50,955 nt of DNA from Pseudomonadota bacterium (GTDB taxonomy: Bacteria > Pseudomonadota > Gammaproteobacteria > Acidiferrobacterales > Acidiferrobacteraceae): NCBI GenBank assembly GCA_021794275.1, contig JAJYRD010000055.1:7378-58332 (forward strand). The letters are read 5' to 3'. The notes below the pieces were generated by a model, which was not told the origin of the DNA, did not search any database, and saw nothing but the letters and a program-made list of their open reading frames with translations. Positions 34,432-44,759 of this stretch are shown one piece after another (the first letter of the stretch is position 1; the number at the start of each line of letters is the position of its first letter). Both the position numbers and the translations under genes were made by a program.

Positions 34432-35266
34432 GCCAGGTCCCTTCAGTCACCCGTGGGTGGCCGGCGTAGTCGCTATGCGTGGAGACGTCTCCAAGGCCCC
34501 CCCGTTCGAACAGCACGCGGACTTGGGGGCCCTGCGCATAGCCATGCTCCACGAGCAGCCGCCCGCCAGGCCTCAGGGCCCGCACTGCCCCCGGGACGAG
34601 CGCCGCGAAGGCCGCGAGGCCGTCGCTGCCCCCGTCCAGGGCCGCGCGCGGCTCGTATCTGAGCCCGTCATCGTCAAGGCAAGGGTCGCCGCTTTCGATG
34701 TAGGGGGGGTTGGACGCGATCAACGCGCAGGAGCGGGCCTCGATGGCATCGAGCCAGGATCCTGCCCAGAAGGCGACCTCGAGCCCCAGGGCGCGAGCGT
34801 TGGCGCGCGCAACGGTCAGGGCCTTCGGGCTTCGATCACACGCCGCCACGGAGGCGCCAGGGCGTTCTTTCTTCAGGGCCAAAGCAATGGCGCCCGAGCC
34901 GGTCCCGGCGTCGATGCAGCGATCGCCGCAGGCTATCGTCCCGCTAAGTGCGCGCTCCACCAGTATCTCGGTCTCGGGGCGCGGCACGAGGACGTCGGGG
35001 GTGATCTTGAGCGCAAGCGACCAGAATTCGGTATGGCCCACGAGATAAGCCAAGGGCTCGCCGTTTGTGCGCCTTTTAATAAGGTCGCGCCAGCGCGCCT
35101 CGTCTTCGGGGTGTAGCGATTCGGTAGTGTCGGAGGCAAGCAATTGCGCAAGCGGGCGTTGCAGGATGTGACAGCCGAGCGTCCAGACCTCCTGGATAGG
35201 GCAGCGCCCCGGGGACTCGGGGGTGGGCCGGGTCGCCTGCGCCAGAAAGCCTCGCACGGTCGTCAT
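34424..35266 (-). CDS. prmC: Release factor glutamine methyltransferase PrmC
   Basis: The 280-residue protein has an N-terminal helical domain, the AdoMet loop [14 protein letters not shown] and the catalytic NPPY (residues 186-189, [10 protein letters not shown]). It methylates the Gln of the GGQ motif in RF1 and RF2. It overlaps prfA by 4 bp and lies directly downstream, as usual. Confidence 0.96.
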   Translation of the reverse strand: MTTVRGFLAQATRPTPESPGRCPIQEVWTLGCHILQRPLAQLLASDTTESLHPEDEARWRDLIKRRTNGEPLAYLVGHTEFWSLALKITPDVLVPRPETEILVERALSGTIACGDRCIDAGTGSGAIALALKKERPGASVAACDRSPKALTVARANARALGLEVAFWAGSWLDAIEARSCALIASNPPYIESGDPCLDDDGLRYEPRAALDGGSDGLAAFAALVPGAVRALRPGGRLLVEHGYAQGPQVRVLFERGGLGDVSTHSDYAGHPRVTEGTWHG

Positions 35267-36345
35267 TCGAGTGCGAGCGCGGCAAGCTGCTCGGTCTGAT
35301 CCTCGGCGATCAAGGCATCGATCAACTCGTCCAAGTCGCCCTCGAGGACGCGCTCGAGACGGTACAAGGTGAGGTTGATGCGATGGTCCGTCACGCGTCC
35401 TTGAGGGAAATTATAGGTACGAATGCGTTCGGAACGGTCGCCGCTGCCCACGAGCTTGCGGCGCGTGGCCGCCTCCTGCTCCTGCTTCGCGCGCATCTCC
35501 TGTTCCCGCAGGCGTGAGGCGAGGACGGACAGGGCGCGGGCGCGGTTTTTGTGTTGCGAGCGCTCGTCCTGGCATTCCACGACCATGCCGGTCGGGAGGT
35601 GCGTCACGCGGATCGCCGAGTCAGTCTTGTTGACGTGCTGGCCGCCGGCGCCGGAGGCGCGGAAGGTGTCGATCTTGAGATCCGCCGGATTGATCGTGAT
35701 CTCGCGCTCCTCCACCTCGGCCATCACCGCTACCGTACAGGCCGAGGTATGGATGCGCCCCTGCGCCTCGGTGAGCGGTACGCGCTGGACTCTATGTCCC
35801 CCCGATTCGAACTTGAGTCTCGAGTAGACCGAGGGCCCGGCGAGACGCACGATGATCTCCTTGTAGCCCCCGTGCTCGCCGCTACTTGCGTGCACGATCT
35901 CCATCTGCCAGCCATAGCGCGTCGCGTAGCCCGCGTACATGCGATAGAGATCGCCCGCGAACAGTGCCGCCTCGTCGCCGCCGGTCCCGGCGCGCACCTC
36001 AAGAAAGATGTTGCGTTCGTCATTGGGGTCGCGCGGTAGCATGAGGCGCTTTAAGTCCGATTCACAGTCCGCGCGCGCGGCGACGAGGGCCGCGATCTCC
36101 TCGTCGGCCATTGCCCGCACGCTCGGATCCGCGTCCTGCAAGAGGCTCTGGGCGGCGCTCAACTGTTCCTCCGTTCGGCGCCAGGCAGCGAAGCGCTCTA
36201 CCACCGGGGTGAGTTCGGCATGCTCACGCGACAGGCGCCGGAAGCGCTCCTGGTCCTGCGTCACGCGCGGGTCCGAGAGCTCGGCGGTCGTCTCCTCGAG
36301 TCGCGATACGAGGCGCTCGAGCTTGGCCACGAGTGATGCCTGCAT
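35263..36345 (-). CDS. prfA: Peptide chain release factor 1
   Basis: The start is ATG at 36345, which overlaps the hemA stop as TGATG; a longer frame upstream is not homologous. The 360 residues contain the catalytic GGQ at 234-236 ([10 protein letters not shown]) and the stop-codon-reading PxT-type segment PLT (190-192). RF1 releases peptides at UAA and UAG. Normal length. Confidence 0.97.
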   Translation of the reverse strand: MQASLVAKLERLVSRLEETTAELSDPRVTQDQERFRRLSREHAELTPVVERFAAWRRTEEQLSAAQSLLQDADPSVRAMADEEIAALVAARADCESDLKRLMLPRDPNDERNIFLEVRAGTGGDEAALFAGDLYRMYAGYATRYGWQMEIVHASSGEHGGYKEIIVRLAGPSVYSRLKFESGGHRVQRVPLTEAQGRIHTSACTVAVMAEVEEREITINPADLKIDTFRASGAGGQHVNKTDSAIRVTHLPTGMVVECQDERSQHKNRARALSVLASRLREQEMRAKQEQEAATRRKLVGSGDRSERIRTYNFPQGRVTDHRINLTLYRLERVLEGDLDELIDALIAEDQTEQLAALALE

Positions 36346-37604
36346 CACGAGGCCTGGTCGTCGAGGCGAAACAGCGCGCGCGTGGCGCCGATGAGATCGA
36401 GTTCGCCGCCGGCGTTTGCCTCCCGCAAGGCGGCGCTTGGGCAATGCATGAATTTATTCGTGAGGGCGTGGGCAAAGCGTAGCAGAACCTCGTCGGGCGG
36501 TTCGCCGCGCTCCAGCGCGCGTCGCGCGCGCTCCAGCTCGGCATCGCGCAGGGCCTCGGTGGTGGCGCGCAGGGCACGCACAGTCGGTACCGACTCGAGC
36601 GACCGCACCCAGCGCATGAATTCGATCACCTCGCTCTCAATGATCGTTTCGGCTTGGCGCGCCGCGGCTTGGCGCGACTCCATGTTTTCCTCAATGACGC
36701 CTTTCAGGTCGTCTATGGTGTAGAGATAGACATCCGACAACTCTCCAACCTCCGGTTCTATATCGCGTGGCACCGCGAGGTCGACCAGGAACATGGGGCG
36801 GTGCTTGCGCGCCTTGAGCGCCCTTTCCACCGCGCCCTTGCCAAGGAGCGGCAAGAGGCTCGCCGTGCAGGAAATGACGATGTCGGCGCTGCTCAGATAG
36901 TCGGGCATTTCGAGGAGCGATATCGCCTCCGCCCCGTAGATGCCGCCCAGGCTTGTGGCGCGCTCGATCGTGCGGTTGGCCACCACCATGCGCCGTATGC
37001 CCTGCTCTTTCAGGTGGCGCGCGGCCAGTTCGATCATCTCACCCGCGCCTATGAGCAGGACGGTCTGGTCGGATAGCCGGTCGAATATCCGTCGGGCCAG
37101 GCTCACGGCGGCGTAGGCTACCGATACGGCGTTCGCGCCTATGGCGGTATCGGTACGCACCTGCTTTGCCACCGAGAACGTGTGCTGGAACAGGCGATTC
37201 AAAAGTTTGCCGGTAGTGCCGGCCTTGTGCGCCGCCGCAAACGCGCTTTTCATTTGGCCCAGGATCTGGGGTTCTCCAAGGACCAGGGAGTCGAGACCCG
37301 AGGCAACGCGGAAGGCGTGCGCGACGGCGGTACGGCCATCGTGGACGTAGAGGTGCGGGCGCACGAGCCGCGGCGCGAGCTTATGATAGTCGCAGAACCA
37401 GTCGATCAGCGACTCCTCGGATCGGTTGCGCAGGCCGCAATAGAGCTCGGTCCGGTTGCAGGTGGAGAGGATGGTCGCCTCCCCCGCCCCGACCTCGGCC
37501 ACGGCGCGGAGCGCATCAGGCAGCGTCTGCAGGTCGAATGCCGCCTGCTCGCGCAATGCCACCGGCGCGGTTTTATGGTTGATGCCCAGTGCTACGAGGT
37601 GCAT
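36345..37604 (-). CDS. hemA: Glutamyl-tRNA reductase
   Basis: The 419-residue protein begins [19 protein letters not shown] and carries the catalytic Cys49 in [12 protein letters not shown], a Rossmann NADPH domain ([16 protein letters not shown]) and a dimerisation helix. It makes glutamate-1-semialdehyde, the first committed step of heme synthesis. The start of hemA overlaps the end of the upstream membrane-protein gene by 32 bp, so hemA is read from that transcript or from a promoter inside it. Confidence 0.97.
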   Translation of the reverse strand: MHLVALGINHKTAPVALREQAAFDLQTLPDALRAVAEVGAGEATILSTCNRTELYCGLRNRSEESLIDWFCDYHKLAPRLVRPHLYVHDGRTAVAHAFRVASGLDSLVLGEPQILGQMKSAFAAAHKAGTTGKLLNRLFQHTFSVAKQVRTDTAIGANAVSVAYAAVSLARRIFDRLSDQTVLLIGAGEMIELAARHLKEQGIRRMVVANRTIERATSLGGIYGAEAISLLEMPDYLSSADIVISCTASLLPLLGKGAVERALKARKHRPMFLVDLAVPRDIEPEVGELSDVYLYTIDDLKGVIEENMESRQAAARQAETIIESEVIEFMRWVRSLESVPTVRALRATTEALRDAELERARRALERGEPPDEVLLRFAHALTNKFMHCPSAALREANAGGELDLIGATRALFRLDDQAS

Positions 37605-39102
37605 GGTCTTTGGACCGAGACGAAGATCCCCAAAGCCGGGCCGCCGCAACGGCCTCGATCGATATGACGGTAACCGCCAGCGCGGCCCGAATTGGATGGT
37701 GAGCGGCACCGCTCCACCCCAGCGCGATCACCGCAATGTCGGTTAACGCCAGCAATACATATCCCAAGGATACCATAAACCCCGGAAAGGCACGGCGCGA
37801 GAGGATGAGCGCGAAGGAAGCCCCGATCCCGAGCACGGCCCCAAGGAAGAGCTCGTCAGTCGCGCCGAGTCCGTGAGCCCCCCATAAAAGGCCGCCCAAG
37901 AGGGCGGTTGCCATGAGCGGCTGGACTCGGCCCAGCGGGGAAGGCTCGCGCGCGAGCGCCTCTTGTTGGCTCTCGAGGGCAGCCACCGTGAGCAACAGGA
38001 GCGCCGCGAGCAGCACCTGGCTTACCCACGGGCCCAGGCCGATCGACGCCATGAGCCGCTGGTTGCCCAGGACGCCCGCCGCGAGGAGTGTCGCGAGATC
38101 GGGGCCGTGGCCAAAAAAGCCCGACCACGCGGCGACACCGGGGAAGGCGCGCAAGGCATCCATGAGGAAGGCGACAGCGCAGCCCGCCTGCAAGAGCAGG
38201 GTCATGTAAGTCGCGGACAGGCCCCGGCGGCCAATTGGGTTGTCACCAAGCGGGGCGAGCGCCGCCGCAAAGGGGAGCGCGCATGCAAGCCACGGCAGCG
38301 CCATGACCAGATGCGCGTGGCGCAGCCGGGGAATCGTTATCGGCGGATGACTCACGAGGGCCGCCACGAACACCAGCACCGCGACCGCGCCCAAGAGCAA
38401 GGCGCCAACGGCTCCATAGGCGGGGCGCGACACAAGGCGGTCGGCCCGCTTCTTCTGGATCAGCATGACGAAGAGCAAAGCATAGAAGAACAGGGGAGCG
38501 GCCGGCGTCAGGCGCTGGTAGGGGCCTATGACGAGGCGCACCGGACCTTCAAGGGCAAGGGGCCAGGAGACACCGATCGCCGAAAACAGCACGCCAATGG
38601 CGGCGACCAGGACGAGGCCCGCGGCCAGATCGGCACGCCGCGCGAGCAGAAACGGGATCAGGCGATCAGCGGCGAGGTAAAGGACCGCGAAGGTGAGGAG
38701 CGCATGGGCGCCGTGGGCCGCCAGTCCTGCCCACACGAGGGCCAGAATGGCGCTAACGAAGAGGCGCCCGAGGGTGTTGGCGGTGCGCAGGATGGCCGGC
38801 GTGCGCAACCGCATCTGCGCGATCGCACAGACGGCCCCCAGTGTGGTGCCGGCCAAGAGGATCCACAGGAAGGCCGGGGCCCAGCCGAAGCGTAGGCCGA
38901 ATGCCGCCCCCCCCAAGAGCACCGGGGTGCCTAGGACGCCGAAGTCGCGCAGTGATGCCACCACTCCCGACTCTGCCCCGGCCGAAGGCTCTGTATTATA
39001 ATGCCCCGAATCCTCGGCGATCGCGACCGCGAGCCGCCCCAGGAAGCGGTAGGCAAAGGCCAGGACCGGGATGGCAATCAGGGGGAGCACAATCAGATTC
39101 AT
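37573..39102 (-). CDS. Divergent CstA-like polytopic membrane protein
   Basis: ATG at 39102 follows GGGAGG. The 509 residues form about 13-14 membrane helices. The N-terminal region (MNLIVLPLIAIPVLAFAYRF, then VLLGGAAFGLRFGWAPAFLWILL) resembles the start of carbon-starvation protein CstA, a peptide or pyruvate carrier, but the match fades later and the protein is shorter than CstA (about 700). The substrate is unknown. It sits where hemA normally has its promoter and overlaps the hemA start by 32 bp. The call is membrane transporter; CstA relationship is tentative. Confidence 0.7.
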   Translation of the reverse strand: MNLIVLPLIAIPVLAFAYRFLGRLAVAIAEDSGHYNTEPSAGAESGVVASLRDFGVLGTPVLLGGAAFGLRFGWAPAFLWILLAGTTLGAVCAIAQMRLRTPAILRTANTLGRLFVSAILALVWAGLAAHGAHALLTFAVLYLAADRLIPFLLARRADLAAGLVLVAAIGVLFSAIGVSWPLALEGPVRLVIGPYQRLTPAAPLFFYALLFVMLIQKKRADRLVSRPAYGAVGALLLGAVAVLVFVAALVSHPPITIPRLRHAHLVMALPWLACALPFAAALAPLGDNPIGRRGLSATYMTLLLQAGCAVAFLMDALRAFPGVAAWSGFFGHGPDLATLLAAGVLGNQRLMASIGLGPWVSQVLLAALLLLTVAALESQQEALAREPSPLGRVQPLMATALLGGLLWGAHGLGATDELFLGAVLGIGASFALILSRRAFPGFMVSLGYVLLALTDIAVIALGWSGAAHHPIRAALAVTVISIEAVAAARLWGSSSRSKDHAPRSTGHQP

Positions 39103-39187
39103 GGCGCAGGGCCTCCCGCAGGCTTTCGAAGAGCATAGACGCTCAGGGCTTCGATGTGCCCCTATCATATCAGCGGCGCGGAGTGTT

Positions 39188-40906
39188 ATGACGCAAGGTC
39201 TGTGGCGAGCGGTGGCCCCGATGTTCGCGGTCGGCCTCTTGGCAGGGTGCGCCATGGTCGGTCCGCGGCCTGCGGCCCACCACGTGGCGGTCGCCAAGAC
39301 CCATAAGGCGCACCGTCAAGGCCGTCTCTTTTATCATGTCCTGCTCGGTGACATCGCCGGTCAACAGGGACGTCTGGGTGCCGCGGCGCAGGCGTTTGGC
39401 GAGGCCGCGCGCGAGACCGGCGATCTCGGCCTCACCCGTCGCTCGACGCTTTTGTCGCTCTATGCACGCCGTTATGCCCAGGCCCATTATTTGGCGCGCC
39501 TGTGGCTCTCGAAGGCCCCCAAGAGCGCAAGCGCTCGCGAGGCCCTGGCTGACGCCGATCTGGGCCTGAATCGGACGCAGGGCGCGGTGCGGCAATTCGA
39601 TCGGGCCCTGGCGCAAGCGGCGGCCGTTCAGGGGTCGGCCGGCCGCGCCTTTGGATTCGAGCACATCGCCACCCTGCTCTTGCGTCACAAGCGGGTTGCG
39701 CCGACCTTGATGGTCATGCGTGCCCTGACCCTGCGTTACCCCAAGGATCCGATCGGAGAGTACGCCCTCGCCGATTTGGCGCGGCAGGACGACGACCAAG
39801 CTGCTGCGCTGCGGGCCATCGATGCGGCGCTTACACTGAAGCCCGACTGGGAGGGAGCGGCGGTCTTGAAGGCGCGTATCCTCTGGAGCGCCGCGCCGCG
39901 CCGGGCGCTCGCATTTTCGGCGCGCTTCCTGAAGAGTAACCCGAGCGCGACGCGTCTGCGCCTCGATTATGCGCGCAGGCTTGTGTCCCTCGAATACTGG
40001 CGTCGGGCGCTCGCGCAGTTTCAGGTGATTGCCGCCGCCGCCCCGAACGATGCGCGGGTCTTGTATGCGGCGGGGTTGATCGCCCTGCGCACCAATAACC
40101 TCGGACTTGCCCGGTCCTATCTGAAGCGAAGCCTTACGCTCGCCCCTGCCGATCCGCACGCCGAATTGTATCTTGGTGAGATCGCCCAAAAGCAGAAGCG
40201 CTTTGCGCGCGCGCATTATTACTATGCGCATGTGGGCGCGCCCTATCGTTTTGCCGCGTCGGTCCGCGACGGGCTCATGCTGCTTCAGGAGTCGGCCCCG
40301 CACCTCGCTTGGCAACGCTTGGCGCGGGTGGTGGCCGATACGCCTGCTCAGATGACAGCGCTCGCGCTTGCCCGCAATGAAGTCCTGATGGCCATGGGTC
40401 AATACGCCCGAGGCCTTGCGCTCCTGAACGCGGCGACGCTGAAGAGTCCCCATCCTAACGTGCTGCTCTACGCACGCGCCTTGGATGAGGAAAAATCAGG
40501 CGCGGTCGTGGCGGCGGAACAGGATCTCGAGCGTCTGGTAACAGCCCACCCGCACAGCGCCGTGGCCTTGAATGCGCTCGGCTACACCTACATCAATCAT
40601 GGTCAGCATGAAAGGCGCGGATTGGCGCTCATCCGCCGGGCACTCGCGCTGGACCCGAAGAATCCAGACATCCTCGACAGCATGGGCTGGGCCTACTATC
40701 GCGAAGGACATCCGCGCGCAGCGATCACTTATCTGCGCGAGGCCTTCATTCTCTCCCACGACCCGACCATTGCTGCCCATCTCGGCGCCGCGCTCTGGCG
40801 GGCTGGGGAGCACGCCCGCGCCCTGCGTCTCTGGCGCACGGCTCTGATGAAGGCCCCGCGTAATGCCGCGTTGAAGGCCGAACTCGCCAAGCACCCCGCC
40901 CTATGA
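39188..40906 (+). CDS. TPR-repeat lipoprotein upstream of lolB
   Basis: ATG at 39188 with GGAG upstream. Signal peptide and lipobox (FAVGLLAGCAM), then about ten tetratricopeptide-like helical hairpins across residues 55-560; clear repeats are RVLYAAGLIALRTNNLGLAR and DILDSMGWAYYREGHPRAAI. Such proteins precede lolB in Pseudomonas too and are predicted periplasmic scaffolds for envelope assembly. The precise partner is unknown. It overlaps lolB by 4 bp. Confidence 0.9.
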   Translation: MTQGLWRAVAPMFAVGLLAGCAMVGPRPAAHHVAVAKTHKAHRQGRLFYHVLLGDIAGQQGRLGAAAQAFGEAARETGDLGLTRRSTLLSLYARRYAQAHYLARLWLSKAPKSASAREALADADLGLNRTQGAVRQFDRALAQAAAVQGSAGRAFGFEHIATLLLRHKRVAPTLMVMRALTLRYPKDPIGEYALADLARQDDDQAAALRAIDAALTLKPDWEGAAVLKARILWSAAPRRALAFSARFLKSNPSATRLRLDYARRLVSLEYWRRALAQFQVIAAAAPNDARVLYAAGLIALRTNNLGLARSYLKRSLTLAPADPHAELYLGEIAQKQKRFARAHYYYAHVGAPYRFAASVRDGLMLLQESAPHLAWQRLARVVADTPAQMTALALARNEVLMAMGQYARGLALLNAATLKSPHPNVLLYARALDEEKSGAVVAAEQDLERLVTAHPHSAVALNALGYTYINHGQHERRGLALIRRALALDPKNPDILDSMGWAYYREGHPRAAITYLREAFILSHDPTIAAHLGAALWRAGEHARALRLWRTALMKAPRNAALKAELAKHPAL

Positions 40907-41511
40907 TGCCAAGGTTGGTCGCCACGGTCCTTGCGGTCTTTTTGGCCGGGTGCGCGACCATGCCGCGGCCGGCGGTCCGCCACCCGCACCGAATATGGGC
41001 CGCCCACCGGGCGCGCATGGCGGCGATCCGGGCGTTCATGGTATCGGCAGAGAGCGGGGTAGTCGCGGGGCGCCACGGCGGAACGCTCATGTTGCGTTGG
41101 GTTGTGAAGTCGACGGCCTATCAAATGACGGGCTTCGGCCCGTTTGGGCGCGTCATCTTCCAGCTGCGCGCCGACCCCGCCGGGGCACGCTTGCGCACCG
41201 AGCGTGGACGCTTCCACGGCGCGAGCGCATCGCGCCTCCTCAGGCGCCTGACCGGCTTACGCCTGCCAGTCGCGGGCCTGCGCTTCTGGATACTCGGAAT
41301 ACCTGCGCCCGGACCCGTGGCGGAGCACAGGCTTGATCGCCGGGGGCTCCTTGCCTCGCTCACGCAGGCCGGCTGGGCTATCCATTATCGGAGCTATCGA
41401 CGGACCGCGCGCGGCAGGCTGCCACGTTTTCTGACCCTGACCCACGCGGGCGCCTCCGGACCTGGCCAGATCGTGGTGAAGATCCGCATCGACCGGTGGC
41501 GCGTGACATGA
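40903..41511 (+). CDS. lolB: Outer-membrane lipoprotein receptor LolB
   Basis: ATG at 40903 overlaps the TPR gene stop as ATGA. The 202 residues start with a lipoprotein signal (VLAVFLAGCATM) and contain the LolB landmark LPVAGLRFWILGIPAPGPV. LolB takes lipoproteins from LolA and inserts them in the outer membrane. Position next to ispE confirms it. The sequence is more basic and divergent than in E. coli. Confidence 0.9.
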   Translation: MMPRLVATVLAVFLAGCATMPRPAVRHPHRIWAAHRARMAAIRAFMVSAESGVVAGRHGGTLMLRWVVKSTAYQMTGFGPFGRVIFQLRADPAGARLRTERGRFHGASASRLLRRLTGLRLPVAGLRFWILGIPAPGPVAEHRLDRRGLLASLTQAGWAIHYRSYRRTARGRLPRFLTLTHAGASGPGQIVVKIRIDRWRVT

Positions 41512-42383
41512 ACGAAGGACTGCCGGAGGTTTGGCCGGCCCCGGCCAAGATCAATCTCTTTTTGCATGTCGTGGGACGGCGGGCCGACGGTTATCACGAC
41601 CTCCAGACGGTCTTTCAATTCATCGACTGGCAGGACGATCTGCGGTTCACTGTGACCGACGATGGCGTAGTCTCGCGCGCCTCGGCGGTTGCGGGGGTCG
41701 ACGAGGACCGGGATCTCACAGTACGCGCCGCGCGCCGCCTCAAAGAGGCCTCGGGGACCCGCCGCGGGGCGCGCATCCATTTGACCAAACGCTTGCCGAT
41801 CGGTGGCGGTTTGGGCGGCGGCAGCTCGGACGCCGCCACCACCTTGCTTGCCTTGAATATATTGTGGGGGCTGCATTGGTCGCTCGAGCGTTTGGCCGAA
41901 CTCGGCTTGAGTCTAGGCGCCGATGTCCCGGTGTTCGTGCGCGGTACCGCCGCGTGGGCCGAGGGAGTGGGTGAGCGCTTGAGCGCCATCGATATGCCCG
42001 AGCCCTGGTATGTCGTGGTCGTTCCGAATGCCGCGGTGTTGACTGGCCCGGTATTTGCCGCGCTTGATTTGACACGCTTTCGGCGGCCCATCACAATACG
42101 CGACTTCCGTGCCGGGCAGGGAGATAATGACCTCGCGGCGGTGGTACGCGCCCGCCATGAGCCGGTCGACGAGGCTTGGCGCTGGCTTGAGGCGTACGGG
42201 CGTGTACGCATGAGCGGGTCGGGTGCCTCACTTTTCATCGAGGTCCCGGATGCGGGATATGGGCAAGACGTGGTGGCGGCGTGCCCGCCCCATTGGCGTG
42301 CGTGTCTTGCCCACGGGTTTAATACCCATCCCGTGCATGCCCGCTTGAGTTCGATCACGAATTGGGGTGTCGCCAAGCGGTAA
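41508..42383 (+). CDS. ispE: 4-diphosphocytidyl-2-C-methyl-D-erythritol kinase
   Basis: ATG at 41508 overlaps the lolB stop as ATGA. The 291-residue GHMP kinase begins WPAPAKINLFLHVVGRRADG and has the ATP loop LPIGGGLGGGSSDAATTLLA and a C-terminal GSGAS motif. It acts in the non-mevalonate isoprenoid pathway. Its last seven codons (from 42363) overlap the 5' part of the tRNA-Gln gene by 21 nt. Confidence 0.96.
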   Translation: MNEGLPEVWPAPAKINLFLHVVGRRADGYHDLQTVFQFIDWQDDLRFTVTDDGVVSRASAVAGVDEDRDLTVRAARRLKEASGTRRGARIHLTKRLPIGGGLGGGSSDAATTLLALNILWGLHWSLERLAELGLSLGADVPVFVRGTAAWAEGVGERLSAIDMPEPWYVVVVPNAAVLTGPVFAALDLTRFRRPITIRDFRAGQGDNDLAAVVRARHEPVDEAWRWLEAYGRVRMSGSGASLFIEVPDAGYGQDVVAACPPHWRACLAHGFNTHPVHARLSSITNWGVAKR

Positions 42384-42437
42384 GGCACCGGATTTTGATT
42401 CCGGCATTCCCAGGTTCGAATCCTGGCACCCCAGCCA
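42363..42437 (+). tRNA. tRNA-Gln (anticodon TTG)
   Basis: 75 nt with encoded CCA. Acceptor stem TGGGGTG pairs with CACCCCA, D-arm GCCAAGCGGTAAGGC, anticodon stem CCGGA-loop-TCCGG with TTG in the loop, T-arm CCAGG-TTCGAATC-CTGG, discriminator G. U1-A72 at the first pair is typical of tRNA-Gln. The ispE stop codon lies in the D-loop of this tRNA. It precedes prs as in other gammaproteobacteria. Confidence 0.95.
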
Positions 42438-42482
42438 TCTTTATCAGTACGGAACAGTTTTCAGCAGATCCGCGAGGAACCC

Positions 42483-43433
42483 GTGTCAACAGACAACATG
42501 GCGGTTTTCACGGGCAACGCGAATCCGGCGTTGGCCGAATCCGTGGTGCGGCACCTGGGTATCCCAATTGGAAAGGCGCATGTCGGGCGCTTCAGCGACG
42601 GCGAGATCCAGGTGGAGATCATGGAGAACGTCCGTGGCAAGGACGTCTTCATCCTGCAGCCCACGTGCGCCCCGAGCAACGACAATTTGATGGAGCTCTT
42701 GATCCTGCTGGATGCGGTCAAGAGGTCGTCGGCGCGGCGGATCACGGCCGTGATCCCGTATTATGGGTATGCGCGCCAGGATCGCAGGCCGCGCACCGCG
42801 CGGGTGGCGATCGCGGCCAAATTGGTCGCGGACATGGTGAGTGCCGCGGGCGCGAACCGGGTGTTGACCATGGATCTCCATGCCGACCAGATACAGGGAT
42901 TCTTCAGTATCCCGACCGACAATATCTATGCGGGCCCGGTCCTCTTGGGTGATATCTGGCGGCATAGCTACGAGAATCTGCTGGTGGTCTCGCCGGACGT
43001 CGGGGGCGTGGTGCGGGCGCGGGCCCTCGCCAAGCACCTGGATGCGGGGCTTGCCATCATCGACAAGCGCAGACCCAGGCCCAACGAGGCCAAGGTCATG
43101 CACATCATAGGCGAGGTCGAGGGACGCACCTGCGTCCTGATGGACGACCTCGTGGATACCGCGAACACCCTCTGCGAGGCGGCCGCCGCCTTGAAGGCGC
43201 ATGGGGCGCTCAAGGTTGTCGCCTATTGCACGCACCCCGTGTTGTCGGGGCGCGCCGTCGACCGCATCGAGGGATCGGTGCTCGATGAGATCGTGGTGAC
43301 AGATACCATACCGTTGAGCGCGCAGGCGCGCTCATGCGTGAAGATCCGGCAGCTTAGCGTAGCCGAGCTGCTCGCGGAGACCATAAGGCGTATCGCGGAC
43401 GAAGACTCCGTGAGCTCGCTCTTCATGGACTAA
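42483..43433 (+). CDS. prs: Ribose-phosphate pyrophosphokinase
   Basis: GTG at 42483 with GAGGA upstream. The 316 residues hold the ATP-loop region [12 protein letters not shown], the metal-binding [15 protein letters not shown], and the PRPP loop [18 protein letters not shown]. It makes PRPP from ribose-5-phosphate and ATP for purines, pyrimidines, His and Trp. Normal length for class I. Confidence 0.97.
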   Translation: MSTDNMAVFTGNANPALAESVVRHLGIPIGKAHVGRFSDGEIQVEIMENVRGKDVFILQPTCAPSNDNLMELLILLDAVKRSSARRITAVIPYYGYARQDRRPRTARVAIAAKLVADMVSAAGANRVLTMDLHADQIQGFFSIPTDNIYAGPVLLGDIWRHSYENLLVVSPDVGGVVRARALAKHLDAGLAIIDKRRPRPNEAKVMHIIGEVEGRTCVLMDDLVDTANTLCEAAAALKAHGALKVVAYCTHPVLSGRAVDRIEGSVLDEIVVTDTIPLSAQARSCVKIRQLSVAELLAETIRRIADEDSVSSLFMD

Positions 43434-43496
43434 TCGGTCCGGCCGCGGGACGTCGGAGGGCCTTGGTCGCGAGGCTCCCTTATAGAGGAAGTAGTC

Positions 43497-44159
43497 ATGA
43501 GTGGAAAATTCGAGTTGAACGCCGAGACGCGCAGCGAGAAGGGTACGGGTGCGAGCCGCCGCCTGCGCCGCGCCGGCAAGGTGCCCGGGATATTGTACGG
43601 GGCCGGGAAGGAACCTGTGATGCTGTCCTTCGATCACGACCCGCTTTGGCATCATACGCGTCATGAGGCCTTCTTCACGTCGATCCTGTCGGTCAAGGTC
43701 GATGGCAAGGTCGTCGACCAGGCGATCCTGCGTGATCTGCACATGCACCCCTTTAAGCCCAAGGTCGCCCACGTGGACCTCCAGCGGGTGAGTGCCACCG
43801 AGCGTCTCCATCTGCCGGTGCCGTTGCACTTCGTAAACCAGGAGAGCGCCCCCGGCGTGAAGCTCCAGGGTGGTCTCGTGGCGCATCTCATGACCGAGGT
43901 GGACGTGAGCTGTCTGCCAAGCCAGCTGCCGGAGTTCCTGACGGTCGATATCGGCAATCTCCATGTCGGGGAATCCATCCACTTGAGCAACCTGACGGTG
44001 CCCGAGGGCGTCACCCTGACGGATCTCGCCCATGGCAACGATCTTGCGATCGTGACCATCACCGTGGTCCGCGAGGTCGCGGAGCCGGAGCCCGCCCCGA
44101 CTGCCGAGGCGACTGCCCCGGCCCCCGAGGCGGAGGCCCCGAAGAAGGAAGGGAAGTAG
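43497..44159 (+). CDS. rplY: 50S ribosomal protein L25 (long, CTC-type)
   Basis: ATG at 43497 with GAGGAAG upstream. The 220 residues include the L25 5S-rRNA-binding domain at 1-95 (ETRSEKGTGASRRLRRAGKV, DLHMHPFKPKVAHVDLQRV) and the C-terminal TL5/CTC domain, then an Ala/Glu/Pro-rich acidic-basic tail. It binds 5S rRNA; the long form is stress-linked in some bacteria. pth starts at the next base. Confidence 0.96.
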   Translation: MSGKFELNAETRSEKGTGASRRLRRAGKVPGILYGAGKEPVMLSFDHDPLWHHTRHEAFFTSILSVKVDGKVVDQAILRDLHMHPFKPKVAHVDLQRVSATERLHLPVPLHFVNQESAPGVKLQGGLVAHLMTEVDVSCLPSQLPEFLTVDIGNLHVGESIHLSNLTVPEGVTLTDLAHGNDLAIVTITVVREVAEPEPAPTAEATAPAPEAEAPKKEGK

Positions 44160-44759
44160 TTGGGAGAGCCCCTGGCGGCCCTCGTGGGGCTCGGGAATCC
44201 CGGACCGGAATATGAGGATACCCGGCATAACGCCGGCTTCTGGTTCGTGGACCGGGTCGCGCAAGGGGCGGGCGCCTCGTGGCGGCACGAGGCCAAGCTC
44301 TCGGCGTCCGTGTGCCGGGTGCGGGTGGCCGGGGTGGAGTTGTGGCTTGTGAAGCCCTCGACCTTCATGAATGGGAGCGGGGCCAGCGTGGGCGCCTTAT
44401 GCCGATACTATCGGCTGGCGCCCGCGCAGGTTCTGGTCGCGCATGACGAGCTCGATCTCGCGCCAGGCGTCGTCCGTCTGAAGAAGGGTGGGGGCGCGGG
44501 CGGTCATAACGGGCTTACCGACATCATCGCCCACACGGGGGCTGACTTCTGGCGGTTTCGGATCGGTATAGGTCGGCCACCCCCGCGGCGCGATCTCATC
44601 CCCTATGTGCTCGGGCGCCCCTCCCGTGAGGAGGCCTCGGCGATCGAGGATGGCCTTACGCGGGGGCTTGGCGTCCTGCCCCTCATCGCGCAGGGCGACA
44701 CGCAGCGGGCCATGAATCTTTTGCATACGACAGGCGGGGAGACGGCCGATGGGGCTTAA
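44160..44759 (+). CDS. pth: Peptidyl-tRNA hydrolase
   Basis: TTG start at 44160, directly after the rplY stop, with AAGGAAGGG upstream. The 199 residues have the catalytic His23 in TRHNAGFW, the Asn in KPSTFMNGSG and Asp in VAHDELDLAPG. It frees tRNA from peptidyl-tRNA drop-off products. It overlaps ychF by 11 bp. Confidence 0.96.
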   Translation: MGEPLAALVGLGNPGPEYEDTRHNAGFWFVDRVAQGAGASWRHEAKLSASVCRVRVAGVELWLVKPSTFMNGSGASVGALCRYYRLAPAQVLVAHDELDLAPGVVRLKKGGGAGGHNGLTDIIAHTGADFWRFRIGIGRPPPRRDLIPYVLGRPSREEASAIEDGLTRGLGVLPLIAQGDTQRAMNLLHTTGGETADGA

